A DNA stretch of 64,000 nucleotides from assembly GCF_021347895.1 (NCBI RefSeq), contig NC_067123.1, positions 7,197,828 through 7,261,827 on the forward strand, given 5' to 3'. This DNA is from Acanthochromis polyacanthus. Lineage: Eukaryota > Chordata > Actinopteri > Pomacentridae. Both the position numbers and the translations under genes were made by a program. Positions 36,040 to 47,100 of this stretch are shown here, piece by piece (the stretch's first letter is position 1; every line of letters starts with the position of its first letter). The notes under the pieces were generated by a model. The model did no database searches. It was not told where the DNA came from and saw only the letters and a program-made list of their open reading frames with translations.

Positions 36040-36855
36040 TTTTATGTTTCACTTGGGTGTGCACAGCCCTCAATGGCATAATGCAGGAAACAGTTTGAAA
36101 TGAACATGGTAGGTTAATTTGCCATGAGGACAGGTGATGGTCACAGTCACAAAGAAGAAAAAAATTGCACATGAAGCTTAAGCAATGACACCATGGTTGG
36201 TTGGTGTCATTTTTGAGCAGACTTGCAGACAAAAAAAGAGAAAAAAAGAAAAAAAAATGATCAGAGACATTCACACCAGTGGTCTGCTAGAGGTCATTTT
36301 GTAGAGCTATTGCAGTGCTCATCCTGTTCCTCCTTGCACAAAGGAGCAGATATCTGTCCTGCTGATGGGTTGAGGACCTTCTACGGTCCTGTCCAGCTCT
36401 CTTAGACTAACTGCCTGTCTCCTGGAATCTCCTCCATGCTCTTGACACTGTGCTGGGAGACACAGCAAACCTTCTGGCAATGGTACGCATTGGTGTGCCA
36501 TCCTGGAGGAGTTGGACTGTCTGTGGAACCTCTGTGGGGTCCAGGTATCGCCTCATGCTACCAGAAGTTACAGTGACCCAAGCCAAATGCAAAACTAGTG
36601 AAAAACAGTCAGAAAACATTAGGAAGGAAAAAGTTTCAGTGGCCTTCACCTGTAAACTCATTCCTGTTTTGGGGGTTGTCTCATTGTTACCCCTCTAGTG
36701 CACCTGTTGTTAATTTCATGAACACCAAAGCAGCTGAAACTGACTGAAAACCACCTCCGTTACTTACTTGACCAGATCAGTGTCCCACATGTTTCACTGA
36801 CTTGATGCAATACTTAGATTAAAAAGTGTTCCTTTAATTTTTTTGAGCAGTGTAT
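36040..36855 (-). mobile_element. Tc1-like transposon remnant
   Basis: The right end (on minus: TACACTGCTCAAAAAAATTA) is a classic fish Tc1-like end. On the minus strand a frame near 36560-36407 reads [20 protein letters not shown] then [20 protein letters not shown], the N-terminal helix-turn-helix of Tc1-like transposases. The catalytic DDE region is not intact, and the left end is truncated. Confidence 0.75.
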
Positions 36856-37540
36856 GTTTTTGTTATATTACCATGTCATCTGTTATTGCAAAGAACTGCT
36901 CAATATTTAGCATCACTACCCAAGAAAAATGTCTCTTTGGCAACAAAGTATTGTTTATATTATTTGAATTTTTTTAAACATGTAATAATATATACAGGTT
37001 AAATTAATAAATGAAATTAATAACAAATACAGTATCGACAAGTTGAATTTTATATTTCAACAAAATTTAAGTATATATTTATATATAGTTATATTTATAA
37101 TATATATTTAACTGCATATAAATATATATATATTTAAAGAATATAAATGTATAAAATAAAGTAATTATATTTACATTCAAACAGTAAATATTAAATAATA
37201 GGAATAAAATTCTGGATGTTGAGGCTCCAAAAACGTGTAAAATAAATGTCCTAATTAAAATACATTTTAATTTTCTTTACTTGACATCATTTGTGGTTTT
37301 TCTTTTGAGTTTTCACATGTTTAATACGGGGAATTTACATAATTCTGATAAGATAAAACTTTATTGATCCCTCACTGGGGATTTTCACAAAACAAAAAAC
37401 AGCAAAAGGGATATCACTAGTTTCATCAGTTTTTCTAAAAAGAAATAACATAACAAAATTAAAGCACAGTCACGTTTAATAAAAGTACCGAGAGTTTGGT
37501 TGTATTGTATATTGCATTGCTTGTTATAACAACATTAATT
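36856..37540. other. AT-rich intergenic stretch
   Basis: Dense ATATA tracts at 37060-37160. A GATAAAACTTTATTGATCCC patch near 37351 resembles the tail of a fish retroposon. No gene. Confidence 0.4.
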
Positions 37541-37766
37541 AGAAGAAGACGAAGAAGAAGGTTCCAGAAGGTGGCGGTAATGTAACGTCCATTCTGCCGT
37601 AATACGTAAACGAAGAAGAACTCAAACGCTCTGCAACAAACCAGACTGGGTCCAAATGTTGGAGTCAGGGGTCACCGTTTAAACATTTTACAGCTTTAGA
37701 GTCAGTTTTAAAGCACTTTGTTGTGTTTTATTTGTAAAATCAGAGGGTCGAGATTTAGGAGCAAAC
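37541..37766 (+). promoter_or_regulatory. Putative zmym4 promoter / 5'UTR
   Basis: Composition rises from the AT-rich flank into a mixed stretch with GAAGAAGACG repeats. AACATGGCGGC at 37765-37775 matches the YY1 consensus, which commonly sits at or just after start sites of housekeeping genes and here overlaps the first ATG. No TATA box. Confidence 0.4.
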
Positions 37767-37844
37767 ATGGCGGCTACGGAAACTGGCGATGGACACCAGC
37801 ATCTGGCCACCAATCAAGTCCCGTCTGTCCAAGTCGCTGGCGCG
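37767..37844 (+). CDS. Candidate alternative first exon (1a) of the zmym4-like gene
   Basis: ATG in a good context (ACATGG) opens 26 codons, MAATETGDGHQHLATNQVPS then VQVAGA, ending at GCG|GTAATT in phase 0. That phase fits exon 3 at 40188 exactly and does not fit the ATG-bearing exon at 38114 through any acceptor. It is therefore either an alternative first exon of this gene or the start of a transcript I cannot follow. Confidence 0.45.
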
Positions 37845-38113
37845 GTAATTTTCTGCACGTTGTTACGGTTCTTTACTGCACTCTGTATAACATTTCACTC
37901 AGTAAACACAGTATTTCCACACATAACTGCTAACGGATGAGTTATTTATCCAGTGTGGCGGTTGTTTGGTGGCGTGTGAGCATAAAAAGCGGAGCTAATG
38001 TTAGCCGGCTAACGAGCAGCCAGGGAGGCGTGGAGATTTTTAACCGAGCTAACGTTAGCTTAGCAAGCGATGAGCTAGTTCTGCTTTTGTTTACAATAAG
38101 ATATCAACACAAC

Positions 38114-38146
38114 ATGGCTGAATCAGAGGAAGCGGCTCACACAGAG
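38114..38146 (+). CDS. zmym4: zmym4-like, first coding exon (1b/exon 2)
   Basis: ATG at 38114 (AAC ATG G) encodes [11 protein letters not shown] and ends at GAG|GTAAAG in phase 0. The acidic composition matches the following exon. The preceding sequence has no acceptor that would keep it open from exon 1a, so translation probably starts here in this transcript form. Confidence 0.65.
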
Positions 38147-41100
38147 GTAAAGACTGCTGTTATTTCCAGACCAGCGCCAGGCTGCAGATGTTGGTCGCAG
38201 CTGTGCAGCAGCAGCAGCGCTGCTTGTGTTTACATTGCGAGAACAAGCTAACGTGCTTGTTTGTTTGATGAAAATGCACGATCAAAACACAAAAATAACG
38301 TTTAGCATCACCATGTCTGTGCTAACGTGTGTTTTGGCAGTCTGTGTTTGACTGCAGTCGTCACTTTTATTCATGCACGTCGGCTGTGATTACTCTGGAG
38401 CTAGCTGCACTGCAAAGTTAGGCAGCTAAATTTTGCACACGGGCATTTGGAGATGCAGAATGAGCCTGGAACCAGCCCGAGCAGTGCAACTTAAAGTCTC
38501 TCACTATCAACGATTCTTCAGCTGCACTGCTAGTTTCGTCAGCTAATTATTTGTAATCTGTTACAGCTTTATTTAGCAGCAGTAGTGAAACCCTACAGAC
38601 ACTGGAACATCTGAGGTTTATCCTGCTGCACAGTATCTATGCTTGATCCATCATATGTTTTGCTGTCTATTGAAGCACCCTGAAGTCTTATTACATATTG
38701 TACACGTGTGTACAGACACAACATCATGTTTGCAGCGACCACTGATAAGTGGTAACTATTGTGTAACTAATGCAAACTAAAGGCCTTTTTGGACGTGTTA
38801 TATGTAACGTTGCTACTTCATCAGTCTGTTAAGGGGAGTAAAGCACTCAGTCAGGTTAACATAAATCACTACATGTATTTCTGAAGCCACAGATCATCAG
38901 AAGATAGAATGGAGGCCACTACTGCATTGTTCCTGCATGTAGGAATGAGTTTTACAGGGTTGAAGCCACGGGCAAATTAATCCACTTTCATAAATGGACG
39001 CTGAAACAGAGAGCAGTTCTGTTTGATAGAGGCGCTGAAGATAAAATCTCAAAAGGGCTGGAGCTCCATGGGTCGTTGTGACCACTTTTTGGAGCATGAT
39101 TTTTTTTATGCATGATTCTGATTAGCTAGTCATTCGCCAGGCCAACAGACTAAAGTTGGTTTTCAGTTTTAACCATTTAACTAACGCTACCAGTCAAAAG
39201 TTTGGACACACCTTCTTATTCAGTGATTTTTATTTAATTATTTTATACATTGTAGATTAATCCTGAAGACATCAAAACTGTAAAAGAACACGTGGAATTA
39301 TGTTGTACGTAAACAGAAAAGTGTTCATCTTCTGTATTAATCTATAATGTAGAAAATAATACAAATAAATAAAAAGAATTGAATGAGAAGGTGAGTCCAA
39401 ACTTTTGACTGGTAGAGGTCTTAAAAGGGCAGTACAGTGGAGTCAGTCAGCCGCAGGAAAAAGGCGCTAAAACATGGCAGCCAGGCAAGAAAGAGACCGA
39501 CAGGGAACTTAGTAACCCACATAAATTTTCCTAACAATACAGTGTGATTGTTAAATTGAACAAAAATACTCTTATTTTGAGGCTGCAAATTCTAAAATAC
39601 TCACTTCTGTGTTCCAAAGTTGCCTTTATTTGCCTCAAGTTTGGTCACTGATACAAAGTAATTCATAAAGAAAAAGAAAGTGTACACAAAACAAACGCAC
39701 AGACAGAACATTAAGAAGTTTTAAAATTACCTTTAGGCCAAGCAAAGTACTGCAGCCTGTTCAGAGCCTGTCTGGACTATGTCTCAGATAAATGTAATCA
39801 TGTTAATATTTGTAAAATATTCGACTTAAAATAACTTAATTTACACAAATGTTTACTAACTGCACATTGAATTTATAGACTTATGTTTGGGTCTTATATC
39901 TCATTTAAATTGGAGGTCATTTAACTTTTTTATTGATTTTTTTTTTTTTTTTTAAATTTCGCCACTGCTCTGGAGGTTATATTCTGTTGAGAACATCCAG
40001 TATCTTTTCATTGCTGTCCAGAGCCTCGACAAACTATTGACTAAAGAGCACTAAAATTTATGCAGTTGTTCTCCATTTTTACTCAGCAGAGTTGATGAAT
40101 GATATTTTGTTTTAATTTATAGATTTAGAAACCCAGCAGTCTGGTTGAGTACATAACTGTCTGTTAACTTTTTATTGTGCTTCACAGGTAACAAAGGAGC
40201 CAGACGGAGAGTCAGTGGAGGCGGTTTCAGAACCGGCAACATCAGAGGATGTTGGAGACCCAGAGCCTGATAGCGGATCTTCTCATAAACTTTCTGAACA
40301 GATGGAGGAGGATAATGTTGTTGCTGCTAAAAAGAAATAGAGAACACAGAAACACAGCATAAAGAAACTGATTCTGAGGCAACGGCCACAGAAGAGTCGT
40401 TTAATACGGTTACAGTTCACAGCGGAGGCGACTCAGAGTCTGAAAAAGAGACTGTCGAAGTGAAAACTGAGATTGAGGAAAAGGTGCAAAACGCTGCAGC
40501 GCCGGACAGCAGCTTAGAGGAAAGTCCAGCGAAAGTCAGCGAGGACACGAACAAGAATTCTAAATCCAAGGAGGAGGTAGAACACAGTGAGGAGGAGGAG
40601 GAGTACGGTAAACAGCAGGAGAAGGAATCTTCTGCCTATAAAGTGAGAGTTTCTACTGCAGATGACCTCGATGAGATGATGGACATCGGAACAGTGGATC
40701 AGGTGGAGCAGGAGGCTCAGATGAAGGAGGAGGAAGAGTTTATGGACACAGAAGGCAGCCGATCACCTGCTGCACCGAATACAGGTAAAATACAACACAG
40801 TCCACTGATATGTGATATGTTGTTTCAGTGAGAGTTTATCAATACAGAGAAAAAAGTTGTGTTGCTCTTGTAGGAAATGAGATGTTTTGGGAAATTTGTT
40901 GAGTGCAAATTTATGGAATAGTGATGGAAACAGTAAAGTTGACATCAGGAAATTTTTTTACAGTTTTTACTGTGCATGCCACCTCCTAACTTTATTGTGT
41001 GTTCCAGATAATTATGCAAATGTAATTTTTCGTTATTGTGAAGAGGCTTTTTGCTTAATTTTACTAAATCTGCTTTTTTACTATTGCAAAGGCCTATTGT

Positions 41101-44100
41101 GAGCATTATTTGGTAGTTTTGGAATATTTTTATTATTTAGAGGTGTAATAATCCGATTTTCTAGAATATGACTGTTCCAGATAATTATGCAAGTCAAATA
41201 AAAAATAAACAAAGTTCAGTTGTAAAAGTAAACAACACATTTATTTTATACCAACAAGTATATAACATCATAATCTTTATTTTTAAAACAATATTCAACA
41301 ATGGTATAATAAAAATAAAACTTTTAAACAATATTTAATTGAACATGTGTTTATCACATGTTGATGTAACCGCCTTTCTTCTGCAATACTTTAATCAGTC
41401 TAGAATCAACTGAGCATGTGAGCTTTTTGATGGTTTTAGAGTCAATGTTCTTGCTTGTGGTCAATATTGCCCTCCAAAGACTGTCCTTAGAAGAAAACTG
41501 GCGGCCATGATGTGAAGCATGGTGGTGGCAGCATCATGATGTGAAGCATGGTGGTGGCAGCATCATGATGTGAAGCATGGTGGTGGCAGCATCATGATGT
41601 GAAGCATGGTGGTGGCAGCATCATGATGTGAAGCATGGTGGTGGCAGCATCATGATGTGAAGCATGGTGGTGGCAGCATCATGACGTGAAGCATGGTAGT
41701 GGCAGCATCACGATGTGATGAAGCTTTTGAGCAGCTGATCCTGGAAAGCTTGCATTTACTAAATGCTGACTTTAAGGGGGTAAATGCTAATGGAGTCAGT
41801 TATTTTATGTTTTATATTTTCAATTAAATGACATTACTTCATAGAAATCTGTTTTCACTTTCACATGGAAGAGTCTTTTTAAAAAAAAAACCATTTTGTC
41901 TGAAACACCGCATAAATTGGCCTTAATTCACTGTTAAAACGAAATGAAGGGGAAAACTTTCAAGAAGAGTGAGTACTTTCTACAGGCACTGGAGTTACTT
42001 TTACCATGTATTTGTGTTTGGAAGCTCCTCTACTGCTTCTGACACTAATTCCTGTATTTTGAATTCTTTGACAGTCTCGGTGACAGAGGACACCAAGTCT
42101 GTCGAGGAGGAACCTGATGTGAAACCAACGACTTCAGACCTGATCCAGTCCAGCTCGTCTCCATCGTCTGAAGGTCAGTGACCAGACTCATGGTGCTACA
42201 GAAGTTAATGACTTTCACTGAAAAACAACTTATTGCAAATTAAGATTCTCATCTTGTGTGAACAATTTTATCAACAATTCAGTTGTCCCTTTAGGAAGTT
42301 TATGCACCTGCTATCATGGCTAAACGGCTATGATACAGACTTTCCGATGTTTGGTGGTAAAGAATTGTGTGTTACTGTGGTGAAATATGTAAAGCAGATC
42401 ACAATATTTCATATTTAACAACTTGATGTAACTGTTGCTATGAATATTTTAATGCCTGTTTCTTTTACTTCTTGCTCTTATTCACAAATTCTCCTCATGT
42501 TCCTGTAGGCAGAGACAGCTCATCTCCAGCGACAATGTTGAACGGGATGAAAGTGGTCAAACTTTCAGTACCACGATCAGACTCTGTAAGTAGAAAGAAA
42601 ATTATATAGTATTATATACTGACAGTTAATAGAAACTTTAAGGTAGAAATGTACACAGAATTCTTCTTTTAGGGGGGTTGTAATTATTCATTGTGGATTT
42701 ACTGATGATCTAGTGCCCTGGTAGTTGAGATAATGATGAGTTGTCATTTTGTCATGATTCATTGCACATGGGTTGGTCACTTTGCAAAAGTGAACCAAAT
42801 ACACACCAAGCAATACTCAGTGAGTATCTGCACAATTTGAGAATGGGTTTTGAAGGCCTATATAAAGGCCCAAAAAAGGCCACCATTGTTAGTCCAGTGA
42901 ACAGCATCATGCCGCGTCTATCACATGAACAACGTCTCCGGGCACTGGGTATGGTGGAGGCCGCTTTGAGCTACAGTGATGTAGCCAGGCGTATGGGCTG
43001 TTCCCAACCCACAATCAGAAGCCTGGTCCAAAGCATGCGCTGACGGATTGCTGCCTGCATCGAAGCAAATGGAGGCTGTACTCGGTATTGACTGTTGTGA
43101 CTTTGTGTTTGGCAGGTACGGTTTTCTTTTGTGAAATTCTTTATTTTGAAATCATTCTTGAAACTTTAGATTTTTGTTTCTGTATGCCAATATGCTAAAC
43201 CAGGGGTCGGCAACCTTTAACACTCAAAGAGCCATTTCGACCTGTTTCCCACAGAAAATAAAACACCGGGAGCCGCAAAATCCTTTTGGCATTTAAAATG
43301 AAGACAACACTGCATATATCGCTTTTGTACCTCTATGCCCTTGTTAATCAGTCGTGATTAATTAATTACAAAGCCTCTAATTAGATAGATTCATTTTTTT
43401 AATTGTGTCCTACCACTAATATTTATCTTACTTGGTTAATGTCTTTTTTGCTGCTGAACCTCATATGTTACGTAATGTTAGCTGGAAATCAATATTTTGC
43501 GAATGTCTATTTAACTTGTAAAATCTATTTATCTTAAGCTAATAACTTTTCTCCGGTAAGTCGCTGCCCTATTTTCCAAGACAGCACTCCTCTGACTCTG
43601 ACCTGCTGCCTGGATGCTGGAGGTGACATCGAGCCGTGTTCTTGCGAGTAACCTTAGTACTCATGAGTACTTTTGACTCAAAGACAAGACGTGTCTTTCT
43701 TGGAGTGGAGCTTTAATATACAGGCTTGCCATTCTTGAGTACAAAACGATGTGAAACTCCAGGCGTTGCTTCTCCATCTTCTCTGCCTCAACCTTGCGCT
43801 CTCATGTCCCAGCCAGGGGAAAACCCCAGCAGCACATCTGGTGGAGTGACACGTCAAAATAAGAGCGGTAATTTCACAATAAAACTCTTTATATTAAAAT
43901 GCATTGAAACGCACCTGAAAGGCAAAACAATTTATTTTCCAAAGTTACAAGGAGCCACACCAGAGGGCTGAAAGAGCCACATGCGGCTCCGGAGCCGCGG
44001 ATTGCTGACCCCTGTGCTAAACAAATGATTCATATGAAGAAAATCCAGTTTCGGGCTTCAAAATAAAAATTATGTTGAAAAATATGGTCTCAAAGTTTCT

Positions 44101-47100
44101 ATTGACTGTCAGTGTACATATATAGTATACTACAAGGGTACTCTACTAAAACTCAAAGTCATGGGAACTAGGGCTGGGCGATATGACGATAGATATCATC
44201 TGGACGATAGAAAATGTCTATCGTTTTATGTGAAGATCCTATCGTTTATATCGCAGTGTCGCAAAACACGCTTTACGGCAGTATTTTACGTCACCGACGT
44301 GCCTAACTGGGAAATATGCACACGAACAACCAGCTCAAACCGACAAGCTTGTACCTAAAAGAGGAGGAACTTCTGTCATATGGCGGTGGTTTGGACTTAA
44401 AAAAGACTGACAAGGATCAGACTACCGTACTTTGTAAGGTATGCCGCTGCCCGGTCCCATTCATTCATTGAATTTACCATAAATATGCTATATCGTTATG
44501 TATATCGTATCGGGATATAAAATAAGCTATATCGGGATATAAAATTTTGGTCATATCGCCCAGCCCTAATGGGAACCCCACATGTATTCAGTTGATGATT
44601 CAGAAATCCCATAAATCTGTTTTTATGTTTGGTCCATTTAAACTGCAGCTGATAGAACAAAAATAAGAAAACTGATCAGTTTATTAGTATTGATTACAGA
44701 GAATATCAATCAGTAACTTTAGTTTCACTTTGATTTGGTTCAAATTAAATTAATTTCCTTCATTATGAGTCAGTGTCAGACCTACATGCACTTCAACATA
44801 ATATTATGTTTGAATAAATGAAGTTTGATAGTTTTATTGTGCAGCTGTCTCTTATCAATAATCAGCTGCATTGATCAATAAAATAAATACATTAATACAC
44901 GTTTAGCAGTTTTCTATCGGCATTCCTGTTTTACATCATTTCCAGTAGCAGCTTTTACAGTCAGAAATTATTATATTCCTCAGTGTTCTCCATTAAAACA
45001 ACCTGTTAGCGATCGGTTCATTTTGTGCAGAAAACGAGTCAAATGATTGTTAAACTGTCCTGTTTGAGTTTAAAGCAGAAACTGTGAGTTGACAAAGAAA
45101 GCAGAAAATCACCTTCATTTCTGTTAACTCTGACTGAGCGTTTAGTTTTTGTCGACTCACACAAAGAAAGTCTGACTGTTAAACTGTCCTCATAGATCAG
45201 CCTCTGATCTGACAAATGCCGTAAACACTAGAAAAGCTACACCGGTTAAAGTAGAAACGTCCCGTCAAAACTTAAAATCTCCTTATAATTTATTGTTTAT
45301 AGGTTCATATAGGATGAAGTGTGGGTCCGAACCAGTTAGTGAGCTGAGGTCTGGCATGTCGAGGATTAAATGAAGCCTCAATTCAAAGAATTTTGCCTCA
45401 AGGAATTTTAGTAATTGAATTGCTGGAATAATTTGAGGAATGCTTTCAGCCAGTTATAGTCAGCCTTATCAACAAAGAAGCCTAGTGAGGATTGACAGGT
45501 TTTCGATGATCACATGTTAAACATTCGAGTATATTGGTGTCAATTATCTGCTATCTGTTGCCGTCCTCGCCTGATTACCAATAATCGGTATCGGGCATGT
45601 AAAACCCGTTTCAGTCAATCCCTACCAGTTAAAATTGCATATTTTCCTTGTTTTCTTATTGCAGGAGAGGTTGTGTTCTGCTGACCAAACAGCCAGGTCG
45701 ACTCCTTCGCCTCCTCTGGTCAAAGTAAAGGACGAGCCGGTGGACGAGGAGTACGAACAGGCGCTGGTTTCCTCGACGTCTACGGCCAGCGTGAAAGACG
45801 AACCTTCAAAGGTGCGATAATCTGAAGCTGCAAACAGACACACATTTCTGATGGAAATCATCGTACGGTCAATGCTCAGTTCTGCAGATTACCTTGCAGT
45901 TTCTGTGACCAAAATCCATTCTGACGGTAATAAATCTGCTGTGCAGTGTTTTGGCCCCAGAGGGTTTTTTAAATTCACAGATTTACTGTTCAAATTGGAC
46001 TCCTGGAATAAATCTTCTGCTTCACTGGAGCTTTAAGCAGCACAGCCTTCATGTTCTAAAAGATGGAACTAAATTAATGCAACACGTCGTGAACCCTCTG
46101 AGCCCCAAGCAGGTTTTATGCATTTTTTTTTTCTCACTATGAGCTCATTTTTGTCTGCAGTATAAAATCCTGACAAGAGGTAGAGAGAACTCACAAGTGT
46201 GTTTTGTGCAATAGAACACATTTACAGTGAAAAATTAAAGTCTGTTTTACAAGAGCTCAAAGAAAACAACCTCGAATCACATCATACATTTGTACAGCAT
46301 AGTTCCAAGTGTCCACAGATACTCTACATGTTAAATCATCATTATCTGACTTTTTCACGGACAGCGATTTGGGGGTTGAAATCAGCACTACTATTAAAAA
46401 TAGCAAAACTTTTTATTCACGTGACCCTGTTCTAATAAAGCACAAACAGCAAACAAAACAAATGGCGGAACTAACAGCCAGCAAACTACAAGTATTTTTT
46501 ACCTTCAAAAGTAGCGACAGACTATTACATAATAACAACCTAAACAAAACCCTGACGTATTTTCTGCGTCTGTCAACACAGACACTGTACGTCAGTCACT
46601 TTAATGTTAGCGGACTCTGTTGAATGGCTAAGTTACATAACCACAAACAAATCTCACAATATCACAGTAAATCGAGTTTGTGGTTTTTTTTAATTCATGC
46701 CGAATTAAAGAGCTGCTCCTCACCATTCACGAGTGTTTGTTTCATATTCGACATCCTTAACTTTATCTTGTAAATTAGCGTCCGAAATTAAATGGGAACA
46801 TTTGCAATGGAGTTCGTCAGCCGCTTCCACCACTGAACGCGGTAAACTAATTAATAGGAGCTGGACTTCAAACACTTTAGACACGGCGTCTAAAAGCGTA
46901 AAAACTGCAATGTCTAAAGCAGGGGTGTCAAGATCCGTTCCTGGAGGGCCACTATCCTGCATGTTTTAGATGTTTCCCTCTTCCAACACACCTGATTCAA
47001 ATGATCAGGCTCGTTATCAGGCTTCTGCTGAGCTTGATGATAAGCTGATCATTTGAATCAGGTGTGTTGGAAGAAGGAAACATCTAAAACATGCAGGATA

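Noticed and set aside
40300..40350. A tiny intron to remove the TAG in zmym4 exon 3
   Set aside because: The only GT...AG pairs in the right phase would leave an intron of about 35 bases, below the workable size for vertebrates.
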